This document shows, one piece after another, positions 48,535 to 60,520 of a stretch of 64,000 nt of DNA; position 1 is the first letter of the stretch; each line of letters opens with the position of its first letter. The notes under the pieces are model-generated. The model was not told where the DNA came from. It searched no databases and saw only the letters and a list, made by a program, of their open reading frames with translations. The stretch is from Ctena decussata. Its lineage: Eukaryota; Mollusca; Bivalvia; Lucinida; Lucinidae. The translations under genes were made by a program, and so were the position numbers. Location of the stretch: positions 1,123,501 through 1,187,500 of the forward strand of contig OZ022498.1 of assembly GCA_963989385.1 (NCBI GenBank), given 5' to 3'.

Positions 48535-49230
48535 GTAGAGGTTCCGGGGGAGCTTATAGTATAGGCAGGCTGCCTCGTCCGTCGTCGTTGTCGTCCGTCC
48601 ACAACTTCAAACGACTTCTCTGAAACCACTGGACCGATTGTCACCAAATTTCATATAGCCTCCAGGGCTTGTGGGAACGAAAATGGACTGGGTCACATTA
48701 CCAAAATGGCCGCCACGTACATAGCTGGCTGAAACCTTTAAAAATCGTCTTCTCAAGAACCAATAGACCGATGGCCTGGAAATTTGGTATGTTGCATCGG
48801 GTACACGAGTTTTACCAAGATTGTTCAAATTATTACCTTGACTGACCTTGATCTTTTTTTACGGCAAGGTCAAGCTTGCTTTCAGGGGCTTTTATATGTG
48901 AAAATGCTAGAACTTAAGCTTTTATGGCGATTGTTGAAGATTTTGGGCTAAAAAATGGCATTAACAGTCATCTTAATGAGTACATGAAAGAGGCCTAGGT
49001 CATTCTTTGACCGTTGACCTTGGACTCTCTTATTTCGACCATTTCAAACATCTCCTCAAAAGCCACTTGGACAATTGTACCCAAATTTCATATAGAGCCT
49101 CCAGGTGCTTAGGGAACGAAAATTTGTTCAAACGGTCCATGTCACACGACCGACATGGCCGCCACGCCCATATATGGTAAACATCTTTAAAAATCTTCTG
49201 AAAGGTCAATTTAAGGGGCTTTCGGGGGGG
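48535..49230. repeat. Copy of the 31981-35975 tandem family
   Basis: GGGGGAGCTTATAGTATAGG, CGTCCGTCCACAACTTCAAA, CAAATTTCATATAGCCTCCA and TTGACTGACCTTGATC..GGCAAGGTCAAG match that family, with two units visible. Confidence 0.72.
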
Positions 49231-49427
49231 GGGGCATATTCTTTATCGCTATTTTGGGCGACTTTATTTTAGTCATACACGGGGATAATCATATTTGTTT
49301 TGTCATTACGTGAGGCAAAGGCACGTCCTCTTAGCATACCCAACTTGGTCATTAGGTTCTTTGCTCTTTATAGAATTCATGCTGCTATCTTGTCACTCCA
49401 AACTAATCAATGACCTATTACACTATA

Positions 49428-49672
49428 TCAGCCGTGACACGACAAAACCAACAAAGTGGCATGTGCAACCAGCGAAGGCTCAGATCAGCCTGGGCATCCG
49501 CCCAGTCTGATCAGAGTCTTCGGTGTCCGCATTAGAACTTCGATGTAGCATAGACCCTTAGCTACCCTTGTAGTGCAAGCAAAGACTCTGATCAGACTGG
49601 GTAGTTGCACAGGCTGTTCTGAGTCTTCGCTGGGCGCACATGCCACTTTGTGGATTGGCGTGTAGAAGCTCA
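49428..49672. mobile_element. Fold-back MITE family B, copy 6
   Basis: CAGCCGTGACACGACAAAAC at the left and a decayed right end (GGATTGGCGTGTAGAAGCTC). GATCAGACTGGGTAGTTGC inside. Confidence 0.75.
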
Positions 49673-50074
49673 TTTATAAATTGAGTCGTGCCGCGGGTAA
49701 AGGCGTCTCAGGGCTTGTGCAACAGCAAACACCGCAGCTTATGCTCCCGCGCAGGCTGATAGCTGTCGCTGTTTGTAATTTTGATTAGTAAGGACCCTTA
49801 GATTATTGGTTGAAATGAAGGCTCATCAGACGACTGGGAATGTGCATGCTTGTCCGCATACGGTACCCGACATAGTCTGCCATGTCGCGACTCAATTATC
49901 TGCTAAAAGCTCTTTATCCATCTGTTTTGGTAAAATTGGTAAGTACTTCTTAAAACCGTACTTTATCCATAATCAGCACATTTAAATGGTCGTTTTGTTT
50001 TCTCATTTGTTCGTATAGCAATTGTTGTCCGTATGTACGACAATAAGCGTATACATAAATAGGATGAAGCGCTG

Positions 50075-50225
50075 GTTTACTGTACTAGAAGTGCCGGGTT
50101 CAAATCCCGAATTCTTCATACCGTAAACGGGGTTCCAGTGCACACTATTTAAATACCACCCGGGTGATAAAAATCGTCTCCATATGACGAAAACATTATT
50201 GAAAAGGACATACAGCTCATTTTAT
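50075..50225 (+). mobile_element. SINE family 4, decayed plus copy
   Basis: AGCGCTGGTTTACTG, GCCGGGTTCAAATCCC, then ACCGTAAACGGGGTTCC and ATTATTGAAAAGGACATAC follow the family 4 order. A C-rich run (50265-50300) follows. Confidence 0.6.
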
Positions 50226-50229
50226 TCCA

Positions 50230-51075
50230 TCACATAAGTAAAGTGACTTACTGACTGCATAAGCTACCCCCCCCCCCCTCCACCCCACCCCCTCCCCCTT
50301 ATCAGCTGTGTTGCTGATCAAACGAATGCATAAGGAACTGAATTTGAATTTACAGCCTCATTTAATACTTACGTCAATCTAAATACGTTCCATTGTTCAA
50401 TATCTGAAATCAGAATAATAAATGTGCACATAGTTTGTGTCCGACATTTTTTTTTCCTTTCCGTAACTATTGTTAAAATCTGTTTTCATCCGACTGGTTA
50501 TAATCATAACATGATCAGACGACGATTTCACCTGACGGTATTTTATTAATTATTTCATTGTTATGAATTTCAACTATAGACACATAGACAAAACTGTATT
50601 ATTTTCATATAAGTTTTGGACCAGAGAAAACGTCCAGAGTGAGCAGTTTGGAAAATGTAACTTACGTTACCGTCATTTCTACAACATACAGACGTCAGCA
50701 CTGATATTTCTAACGAATACGTTATATTCAGTAGATAAATGCTCTTGGAAATTAATATATATACTTGATATCCTGTGTTTGAATGTTAGTATTTTTTAAT
50801 TGTAAAAAACATCATTAGTCGAAAGTCGAAGATATTCATAAAAAAAATCATCAAAGTATAACACGTTGCTTTTTTTCTTTTTCCTTTTTTAGAAATTACG
50901 GTTAAAGGTTTGCAAATCGATAAATGAATTTGGACAAACGTACTGTATTTGAATGTGTTTGAATGATTCAATTATCTTTTGAACATTTCGAACTATAATG
51001 TATTTGCTTTATAGATCTACATATGAGTAGTGTCCGAGAAATGATACAAATACGTTTCATTGTGGTTTGTGCAAA
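50230..51075. other. No recognisable gene
   Basis: AT-rich. The frame at 50563-50799 has no recognised family. C-runs lie at the left edge. Confidence 0.4.
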
Positions 51076-51140
51076 ATAGCAAAGACTTAGATCAGCCTGC
51101 GCATCCGCGCACTCTGATCTGAGTCTTTGCTATTTGTTAC
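51076..51140. mobile_element. Isolated core of MITE family B
   Basis: AAATAGCAAAGACTTAGATC pairs with GATCTGAGTCTTTGCTATTT around CGCATCCGCGCAC. Only one inner module remains. Confidence 0.6.
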
Positions 51141-51935
51141 TTAGTTTCCTCGTGATCCATAGATTACTTATACAAACACATGCAAATACTAAAACATCCA
51201 TCGTTTTAAGACATGTCATAAGGCACCTATTTTCGTGGCACGGCCACTATGCGACTAGCCTAGTAATTACAAACTGGAGTAACAATGGAAAATATTCAAC
51301 AAATATTCATACTGTATCCGAGAGAAATAAGACTTTGACCTTGTGAAGTTTAAGGACATGATATCAGAACATGGTAACATGGGAATTACGAGCAATTACG
51401 AAATAAATAAAAATCGAAATAAATTTCAATAGAAAGTGTATCGATTGCTCATTGACAGTGACTGATTGAATAAATATGAACAATCAATTAAACATAAATG
51501 TACAGTCTTTCTTGTCTTGATTATATTTAGTTACTCTATTGTCCTATCCCTGTAGGTGTTCCTTTGTGGGCCGAAAATTCTTAATAAAATTCTTGTATCT
51601 TGTATATTTCATAACAGTTTTGTAGCCAATGGCGGCTGTTTGTCAAAAAAATAAAAATAAATAAAAAAATATAAATAAAATAATAATAATCTTAAAACGG
51701 TGTCTAGTTTTGTTACCGGCAACAACTAGGTTTCACATCAAATCCTGAAAAATTAAAATGTCTGTATAGTATGACCGGAAATTATTGAGACTTGCATTTT
51801 GTATTAGGTGCTAATACTGGTTGTTTCAGTTAAACATTTGTTTGATAGAACATTAAGGAAAGAATGTAATAAATGTTTTTTAGCTATGATGTTTCGTTTA
51901 AGTTTTTTTTTAATAATCTATGTCCATGTGTTGGA
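51141..51935. other. No gene; LINE 3' end at 51550-51608
   Basis: TGTGGGCCGAAAATTCTTAA then TAAAATTCTTGTATCTTGTA repeats the LINE end seen at 3690 and 8420. An AAATA-rich run follows at 51640-51690. Confidence 0.5.
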
Positions 51936-52060
51936 CTATAGCCTCTTAAAAAGCGACTTAAGATAGAATTTTCTACCATTTGGAAGTATAAGCCTTATAA
52001 AAGACGACCCGCTTCAAGCTGACTCATAAGGCCCCATTGCTCTATCAGCATGAAATATTT

Positions 52061-52298
52061 TGAGCCGCGACACGACAAAACCAACAATGTGGTTGTGCGC
52101 ACAGCGCAGACTCATATCAGCCTGGGCATCCGCCCAGTCTGATCAGAGTCTTCGCTGTCCGCATGGAGGTAGCTAAGACCCTTAGCTACCCTTTAAGCGC
52201 AGAGCGAAGAATCTGATCGGACTGGGCGGATGCCCAGGCTGATCTGCATCTGCGCTGGGCGCTCAGCCACATTGTTGGTTTTCTCACGTCGCGGCTCA
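52061..52298. mobile_element. Fold-back MITE family B, copy 7 (well preserved)
   Basis: TGAGCCGCGACACGACAAAA at the left and TTTTCTCACGTCGCGGCTCA at the right. Inside are GATCAGAGTCTTCGCTG and GGACTGGGCGGATGCCCAGG. Confidence 0.85.
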
Positions 52299-52499
52299 TT
52301 TTGTCGTGAGGTAGTGCTGCAAGCTCTTCCCTACAGTTTCGTTCATTGTTCACGATCGAGATTGACCGGCTTTAAAAATAAAAACGTCCTTGAATTCCTC
52401 ATAAAAAATGAAAAAAATATCTAGGCCATTTTAGTTGGCAACTAAGATGACCTGCCTTCAATTTCATAGACTTTATTACATGGTATTAAAATACACGGT

Positions 52500-53764
52500 C
52501 TCTATTCTATTCTATTCTATTCTATCCCATAACCTTACTAGGTCGTTGGGGCACCACAGCTGACTTCAAAACAATCCCTTTCCACCTTGTCCTGTCTTCA
52601 GCTGCCCTAGTTGAGCTGGCAAAATCCATTCCAGTCCACTCCTTGATATTGTCTTCCCACCTCTTCTTCTGTCTACCTCTTCTTCTTTTTCCTTTCACTG
52701 TGCCCTGAAGAATTGTCTTTGCTAAACCAGAAGACCTTGAGACGTGGCCAAACCACCTTAGTTTCCGTTTCTTGACCAGCGTCAGGAGTTCATCATATTC
52801 TCCAGTGGCTGCTTGGATCTTCCTGCGAACCTCCTTATTGGTTATATGGTCCTTGTACGAAATGTTCAGTAACCTTCGATAGTATCTCACCTCAAAGGCC
52901 TGCGTTCTTTTCTCTAACTCTGCTGTCAAGGTCCATGATTCATATGGAAATGACAAGGGAGCGCATAAGTGTCACCTTTGATCCAAGAGATATGTTGTTA
53001 TCTCTCCAAATTGGTTTCAGCTTGGCAAGAGCTGAAGTGGCTTGTGCTATCCTTGAGAGAACCTCCTGTTTTGAGCCATCATCTGAGACAACTGCTCCAA
53101 GGTATTTGAAGCTGCTTACAGTACCCAGCTTCTACCCCTTTACCTGGATCTCCCTCTGGATGCCATCTGCGCTGTTTGTCATCAGTTTGGTCTTCTCAGC
53201 ACTGATCTCCATCTTATACCTTGTGCAGGTCTGGTCGAGACTTTCAACTAGAGCTTCTAGTTCCTGCTCTTCCTCAGCAAGAGCGTCTATGTCATCGGCA
53301 AACCGCAGGTTGGTAATATTTCTGCCGCCTATGCTAACCTTTCCGTCATGTTCTTCCAGAGCATCGGACATGATCCGTTCGAGAAAAATGTTGAAGAGGG
53401 TGGGTGACAGAAGACATCCTTGTCTTACTCCAGCTGTTGTTCTGAACCATTCTCCTGTGCTGCCATTTATCAGGACTGCACTTGTAGCCTTGTCGTATAG
53501 CTGCTCAATGGTGCGATCTAGTTTTGCATTGATATTGTACTTCCTCATGGTGGCCCGTAAGGCTGCATGCCATACCCTGTCAAAGGCTTTTTTGAAATCA
53601 ATGAAGACATGGTACAGATTCTGCTGATGTTGGAGATACTTTTCACACAGGATTCTAAGGTTGAAGATCTGTTCTGTGGTGCTCCTTCCTGCTCGGAACC
53701 CAGCCTGTTCCTCAGCGATTATCTCTTCGGTTTGTGGCTTAAGCCTGTTCAAGATAACTTTCAG
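52500..53764 (-). pseudogene. 5'-truncated LINE (reverse transcriptase and C-terminal region)
   Basis: Non-LTR retrotransposons reverse-transcribe their RNA at a nicked target. On the minus strand, 53752-53132 encodes part of the RT palm: AGFRAGRSTTEQIF, DFKKAFDRVW, VRQGCLLSPTLFNIF and the catalytic FADD. A frameshift follows near 53130, and a short deletion near 52940 relative to the copy at 4570. The frame 52956-52522 then gives KKRKLRWFGHVSRSSGLAKT and RGRQKKRWEDNIKEW. The element ends in (GAATA)n. AAAATACACGGT flanks it (52488-52499 and 53780-53791). No endonuclease domain remains. Clade undecided; RTE-like features are possible. Confidence 0.9.
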
Positions 53765-53805
53765 CGGTACAGGCGTTTAAAAATACACGGTACAGGCGTT
53801 TAAAA

Positions 53806-54384
53806 GCTGATAAAATACAATGTAAGGCAAGGATCCCATTCAAAGCAGTTTAATTTATTTCATATGAAGCAGGAAAAATGCGGGCTGATATTAAGTAAGA
53901 ATTCTCGATAATTTCCGGTCATACTACATATGTAATCTTTGTAAAAATTCACAAATAAAATGTTTCAACCAAGTTATCTGGTATATTCTAGTTGTCCCCG
54001 ACTAAACTGTAAAGTGTCCTGAGTAAACATGCACGCAGTAGTTCCCTTCAGACAATGCTTTGTCGTTGCAATGCTATTTAGATCTGGGAAGAACTCTGTG
54101 AGTAGCTTCATTCCAAATAAAAGCATTTGCCTACATGAACAAGGTTGGGCATTTATTGTGCAGGTATGATATAATCATATTACAAAGTCTGTTAGCGGCA
54201 GACAAAACAAATCTCTTCTAAGACTAGTTACGGATTACCATTTGGCTGTTTGAAAAAAATAAAGCGATAAGTCATGGTGTTATGAAACAGGATATGGGTC
54301 GAGGCATGGAAAGACAGCAAACAGCAAAGACCCAGCTCAAATTAATCTTGTGAACAGTATGATGAGAGCCTTCCCAAGTATATA
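53806..54384. other. No recognisable gene
   Basis: Nothing with coding or repeat structure that I can name. Confidence 0.35.
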
Positions 54385-54621
54385 TGAGCCGCGACACGAG
54401 AAAACCAACAAAGTGGTTATGCGCCCAGCGCAAACTCAGATCAGCCTGGCATCTGCCCAGTCTGATCAGAGTCTTTGCTGTGCGCTTGGTAATAGTTTAG
54501 ACCTTTAGCTACCCTTTAAGGGCTGAGCGAAGACTCTGATCAGACTGGGCGTATGGCCAGACTGATTTTAGTCTGCGCTGGGCGCACAACCACTTTGTTG
54601 GTTTTCTCGTGTCGCGGCTCA
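54385..54621. mobile_element. Fold-back MITE family B, copy 8 (well preserved)
   Basis: TGAGCCGCGACACGAGAAAA at the left and TTTTCTCGTGTCGCGGCTCA at the right, a perfect 20-base terminal match. TA flanks both ends. Confidence 0.87.
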
Positions 54622-54727
54622 TATCAATCTTACTGCAGAGATAAGATAGCAGATTTTATTGTTCCTCCGAACTGATTTGTGTTCCCTGTACTGTTATATT
54701 TTGGGGCCCTTGTTCCAGTATGAAAGC

Positions 54728-54928
54728 AGTGCTCCAGATAAGAAGGGGTAACAGAGATAATTTAGGGATAATTATCCATATTTCTCCATTGAAACATATA
54801 CTGTGGCCCATCATTAGAACCGTCCCGTCGAGACGGTTCTAAAGAGGGGTCACAACATATGCTTTCGTTGAGAAATAAGAAAAATTATCTTCGAATTATC
54901 TTGATTACCCCCTCTTACCTGGAGCTCT
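54728..54928. mobile_element. Fold-back MITE family A, copy 3
   Basis: GTGCTCCAGATAAGAAGGGG at the left and CCCCCTCTTACCTGGAGCTC at the right, with central hairpin AGAACCGTCCCG/CGAGACGGTTCT. Confidence 0.8.
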
Positions 54929-54934
54929 GTGAAA

Positions 54935-56697
54935 GTACGGTGGTTATATTTTAGGGACCTTGTTCCAGTACAAAAGTACTCTGGTTATATTTTATGGACC
55001 TTGTTCCAGTACGAAAGTACGATGGCTATATTTTATGGACCTTGTTCCAGTACGAAAGTACGATGGTTATATTTTAGGGACCTTGTTCCAGTATGAAAGT
55101 ACGATGGTTATATTTTTGGGACCTTGTTCCAGTATGAAAGTACGATGGTTATATTTTAGGGACCTTGTTCCAGTACGAAAGTACGATGGTTATATTTTAG
55201 GAACCTTGTTACAGTATGGAAGTACGATTGTTATATTTTAGGAACCTTGTTCCAGTACGAAAGTACGATGGTTATGTTTAAGGGACCTTGTTCCAGTACG
55301 AAAGTACGATGGTAATATTTTAGGGCCCTAGTTCCAGTACGAAAGTACGATGGTTATATTTTAGGGACCTTGTTTCTGTACGAAAGTACGATGGTTATAT
55401 TTTAGGAACCTTGTTCCAGTACGAAAGTACGATGGTTATATTTTAGGGACCTTGCTCCTGTACGAAAGTACGATGGTTATATTTTAGGGACCTTGTTACA
55501 GTATGGAAGTACGATTGTTATATTTTAGGAACCTTGTTCCAGTACGAAAGTACGATGGTTATATTTTAGGGATCTTGTTCCAGTACGAAAGTACGATGGT
55601 TATATTTTAAGGACCTTGTTCCAGTACGAAAGTACGATGGTTATATTTTAGGGACCTTGTTCTTGTATGAAAGTACTGGTTATATTTTAGGGCCCTTGTT
55701 CCAGTACGAAAGTACGATGGTTATATTATAGGAACATTGTTCTAGTACGAAAGTACTGGTCATATTTTAGGGCCCTTATTCCGGTATGAAAGTACGATGG
55801 TTATATTTTTAGGGACCTTGTTCCTGTATGAAAGTACGATGGTTATATTTTAGGGACATTGTTCCAGTACGAAAGTACGAAGGTTATATTTTAAGGACCT
55901 TGTTCCTGTATGAAAGTACGATGGTTATATTTTAGGGACCATGTGTCAGTACGAAAGTACGATGGTTATATTTTAGGGACCTTGTTCCTGTATGAAAGTA
56001 CGATGGTTATATTCTAGGGACCTTGTACAATACGGAAGTACGATGGTTATATTTTAGGGCCCTTGTTCCAGTATGAAAGTACTGGTTATATTTTAGGGCC
56101 CTTGTTCCAGTACGAAAGTACTGGTAATATTTTAGGGCCCTTGTTCCTGTATGAAAGTACGATGGTTATATTTTAGGGCCCTTATTCCAGTATGGTAGTA
56201 CGATGGTTGTATTTTAGGGCCCTTGCTCCAGTACGAAAGCACGATGGTTATATTTCAGGGACCTTATTCCCGTATGAAAGTACGATGGTTATATTTTAGG
56301 GACCTTGTTCCAGTACGAAAGTACGATGGTTGTATTTTAGGGACCTTGTTCCAGTACGAAAGTACTGGTAATATTTTAGGGCCCTTGTTCCTGTATGAAA
56401 GTACGATGGTTATATTTTAGGGCCCTTATTCCAGTATGATAGTACGATGGTTATATTTTAGGGCCCTTGCTCCAGTACGAAAGCACGATGGTTATATTTC
56501 AGGGACCTTATTCCCGTATGAAAGTACGATGGTTATATTTTAGGGACCTTGTTCCAGTACGAAAGTACGATGGTTGTATTTTAGGGCCCTTGTTCCAGTA
56601 TGAAAGTACGATGGTTATATTTTAGGGACCTTGTGCAATACGGAAGTACGATGGTTATATTTTAGGGACCTTGTTCCAGTACAGAAGTACGACAGGT
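54935..56697 (+). repeat. 41-bp satellite, roughly 43 units
   Basis: The unit reads about ACGATGGTTATATTTTAGGG then ACCTTGTTCCAGTACGAAAGT, with anchors 41 bases apart (for example 55101 and 55142). Variants have GGGCCC, or lose three bases around GTACTGG. A higher-order block of about 244 bases (six units) is repeated near 56121 and 56365. All three frames of the unit are open, so long frames arise by chance. Confidence 0.95.
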
Positions 56698-57198
56698 TTG
56701 TCAAAAATCATAGTTTATTTTCAGTTGTTTTATTGTCCATCCTGACGCCCCCCCCCCTCCCAGTCCCCCCCCCCCCCTCCTCTCGGCTACATATACTCCT
56801 TTAGTCTTACTTGACAGCGTTCGACAGTGACGGCATATCCATTCGAAATTATAAACATTGTCACAGATCTATTACTATCGGCTAACTTGTAACTTCGTCA
56901 AAAAAGAGTTCAAAACGATGAAGTCGCCCTTTGGAAATTGGAAAAGGTAACCGATACAAAATATAGGAAAGGAGAAGATAGAAATTTTAGTAACAAAGAA
57001 AAGAAAAAAACCCGGAAAAAACGTAGCAAGCAAGTAACCATTTTAGTGTTTGGACCAAAATCTGGGGGTAGTTTCTATTACTGCTGCTGGCCTAGTTGTG
57101 CTTTAACTCTTTAAGCACCAAAAAGCTGACGACAAAAACAAGTGTACTTATTTTTTTTTTGGCTAAAAACATAGTAAAAATATGGCAGTGTTTTTGCA
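56698..57198. other. No gene; C-rich runs at 56745-56780
   Basis: CCCCCCCCCTCCCAG and CCCCCCCCCCTCC runs abut the end of the satellite. No coding motif. Confidence 0.4.
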
Positions 57199-57211
57199 TA
57201 TTATACGTTTA

Positions 57212-57380
57212 GTGAGTGAGTGAGTGAACTCGGGTTTAACGTCCCACCAACAACGAGGTCATATGGAGACGGGACCTCGGTTTAAAGTCTCATCCGAAAG
57301 ATCGGAGAAGCGGGGGATCGATCTTGCGACCCGTGGATTGGTAGTCCGGAGTGTTATCCAGTACACTACAGCCGCTCCTA
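57212..57380 (-). mobile_element. tRNA-derived SINE (family 2), minus copy with 13-bp target duplication
   Basis: Minus strand: AGGAGCGGCTGTAGTGTACT head, body with TTTCGGATGAGACTTTAAAC and GAGGTCCCGTCTCC, then GTTAAACCCGAG and an (ACTC)n tail. TATTATACGTTTA is repeated exactly at 57199-57211 and 57381-57393. Confidence 0.9.
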
Positions 57381-57818
57381 TATTATACGTTTAAAAATAT
57401 AACATCTCCACACCTAGATAACTATGTTTTCAAGGATGTTACGAAACGAAAAAGGGTCATAGTTGCCAAATGACCTGCTCATCAGGCCGTTTGGTAACTT
57501 CGACTCTTTTTCGTTTCGTAACAGCTTTTTCGTTTCGTAACAGCCCTTGTATATACATAGACACCAGAGGTGGTCTCGTTCACTAACGACATCGCTAGTT
57601 TTGAACAACTGGGCCCAGAATGCAACATATAATAATACAGCGCATGATTTAATAATCAGATCAAACAATATTGTTTGTAGCTATTCAGAAGAATAATTAT
57701 TTTTTTATGTTACCAAAAGAAGTTACGGATGGGTTGGAGAAATGCATAGAACAAAAGAACGGTTAAAGCTTAAAGTATTTTAAATACTGAAGTTTGTTTT
57801 TCAGCATAAAGATACACG

Positions 57819-58033
57819 TAGACTGGCTGCAGTCTGAAACATTGATTTGCCTAAATTCATATTTTTTTCGTAGACTGTAATAAATTTCATTCTCTTTAAT
57901 CCCTCTTTTCTCTAAGCTGGTGAAACATCAGACCAAGAGAAAAATGGGATTTTAGAGACATAGTATCTAAAATTTAGCTTTGAAAAAATATATGAATTTA
58001 GACAAATCAATGTTTCAGACTGGAGCCAGTCTA
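57819..58033. mobile_element. 215-bp MITE with 9-bp target duplication (MULE-like)
   Basis: TAGACTGGCTGCAGTCTGAA at the left pairs with TTCAGACTGGAGCCAGTCTA at the right, continuing through TTGATTTGCCTAAATTCATA. AGATACACG flanks both ends exactly (57810-57818 and 58034-58042). Confidence 0.85.
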
Positions 58034-58042
58034 AGATACACG

Positions 58043-59880
58043 GACTAGTAGATTTTAGAGTATCGTTGGGTGAACAAACAAAGAATAAACAGTAACTGAG
58101 TGACTATACCTTGTCAAAATGACCTCTGTCCATTATGAACTCCTCGCTCCTTGTAAACACAGTCAGCATTGATTCGGTTTTCGTGAGGAATCTATTCAAA
58201 TACTTTATATAAGCTTATTACTTCGAGTGAGTAAATAAAAGCTGGCAAAAGCAATACAAAGCACTTATGATTTTGATATATGTGCCGTACCTTGATTGAC
58301 GGTGTCTTGATGCGACAGGTAACGTCAACAACAGCCACGTAAGCTAATAAGAGAATTCGTTGTTTGCGTTTCCCGTGGGTCCGTAGGTTGTTGATGCGGA
58401 ACGTGAAGACTCAGTCAGTCTGCAGTCACGCGCAGGCGGATCTGAGTCTTCACAGCTCGCACATGTCGTGAGTTGGCACCTTTTACTAAAGCACATTCTG
58501 TATATACCCTATTGACATACCAGGTATTTTTGATCAATATTGTATTATCGAACTTGTATTTAATGAAAGGGTTTCGAGTCAACAATATGTTTCTTTTTAA
58601 GATATTTAAATACGTTCTCTTTGATTACATTAAATGAATTAAACGAGCTGTTATGTACGTTACAAAAAGACTCTGGTGTGACAAGTATTGAAGTCCCCCA
58701 CAACCGCAAAAATGGCGATGTATAATTTGTTTTACCGTACTTATTCTGTACATTGGAGCACCATGGCGTTGTCATGTTGATTTCGTGCAAAAGCATATGA
58801 CATAAGTTATACAAGTATTAATTTTTAAGAAAACGCTGAAAAAAATTTACAAGGGAGGTAATAGATTAACGTACTCAAACTAAGTAGATCATTACAAAAC
58901 CAAACACAATTATTTTTCTGCTCAGTAGTCTCAGAAGAGATGGGATAACGAGAAGAAGTTTACGGACGGACGGACGGACGGACGGACGTACGCCGGAGGG
59001 TCCCCCATGACATATACTCTCCTGGAGTTTTTTTTTCCTATTGTGGCACTGTTTATAGTAGTATGCAAAATCGAATCAGCTAGTATTCTGGCAAACTTTA
59101 AGGCACTAGGCAAAACCTTCGACCGAGGCCTTATTTGGTGTAAGAGTACTTTTGATGTCAGAAAGGGGCTTTCTAGGCTTAACTTGGAGCTTGAATAATT
59201 TGTCCTAGAACTAGCTGATTCGATCATGCTTGCCGCCAAAGCAGCTCTACAGCAGAAAACTTTGCACTTCTTTATGAGTGTTTAACTCTTAAGAATTAAT
59301 TAATAAACCATGCATTCAGCGCTCCAGGGGCCGAGTACACAAAGCAGACGTCAGCCTACGCCCGACGTACGTCCGTCGTAAAAATGTCGCAGAATTTTAA
59401 TCCGTGTGCACAACCGAGGCGTGTCGTATACTAAGTCGTAAAAGGCTTAACACGGTTTTATATACACATATTTCGACCCTTTAAAAGAAAGAGGTTCACA
59501 CATCATGCTCAATCGCCGCATATATGCACCTTCCCTCCCCTTTATATAATTACATAGGGACTAAAAACTTCTGCAGTTATGACACCCCAAGCTACAGTCT
59601 TTACCCGAAAAATGGAGGTAGGCAAGTGACAAGTAGAGACACCTCACCACCAGTCATTCGCAAACGACACGAAAGTGAAAGGAGGTGGTAAAGAAGGTAT
59701 AAGGGTAGGCATACTATGAAAAAAAGGAGGATTAAACACAATGAATAAATATGAACTAAAAATGAAAAGACTAAACACAAAGAACAAATATGAACTAAAA
59801 ATGAAAACTTCCAAGTGTGAACTAAAGAAAACATAAGAACTAGAAGACACAAAGTACATAAGAACTAAAAAGTAACGAAA
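58043..59880. other. No recognisable gene
   Basis: Contains (GGAC)n at 58963-58987 and an A-rich low-complexity block (59730-59880, AACTAAAAATGAAAA phrases). Hydrophobic open frames on the minus strand over that block are composition artefacts. Confidence 0.45.
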
Positions 59881-60136
59881 AACTAAAAACATAGTAAAAT
59901 GAAAACGAACACAGAGATTTCTAAATAAGAGTTAGGTTGAACAAGAGGTACTGATACAGTCGATTGACACCCAAAGCCTTTCCTGAAAGCTGCCAGGAAA
60001 GGATTAAAAATGCTTTGACAGAAGTCTGCAAGTTGATCATGCATTACCCTTTCATAAATTTTGGATGTTGTAGGTAAAATACTTACCGGCCTATAGTTTT
60101 CTTTGTTCAGAGGATCCTTCTTTTTATACAAGGGTA

Positions 60137-60458
60137 CACTGTAAAAAATACTATAGATTTTACGGTAGAATAACTGGAAACCGGCTGCCAGTCCTTTTCC
60201 CGTTATTTTTATGGGCGTTTGCCTGTAAGACAGTGTTGGAAATCACGAAATAGAAGTTTTATGTTAACTTGGCGCACTCGAAAATAACTGTGTATTGTTG
60301 AAGGGCTATCTGACCAAAACGACACCTCCTCTATTCTGTCCAACTCTGCTTGATGATTCCTTCAATTTTTACGGGCGCCCGTAAAAATAACGGTAAAAGG
60401 ACTGGCAGCTGGTTGCCAGTTATTCTACCGTAAAATCTACGGCTATTTTTTTACAGTG
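60137..60458. mobile_element. 322-bp TIR element, TA target duplication
   Basis: CACTGTAAAAAATA at the left pairs with TATTTTTTTACAGTG at the right. The arms continue over about 70 bases (TTTTACGGTAGAATAACTGG). TA flanks both ends (60135-60136 and 60459-60460). It interrupts the LINE. Confidence 0.88.
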
Positions 60459-60520
60459 TAATATTTGACCATTCTTGAGATCTGAAGGGAACTTACTAAT
60501 AGAGATTGTATGGTTGACAA

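Noticed and set aside
52935..53627. 230-residue plus-strand frame
   Set aside because: Antisense of the LINE reverse transcriptase, which has clear motifs on the minus strand.
54960..55241. 93-residue frame over the satellite
   Set aside because: The 41-base unit is open in all three frames, so long frames are expected by chance.
59601..59892. Hydrophobic minus-strand frames resembling membrane proteins
   Set aside because: They come from an A-rich low-complexity block on the plus strand; repeated phrases explain the Phe/Leu/Ser bias.
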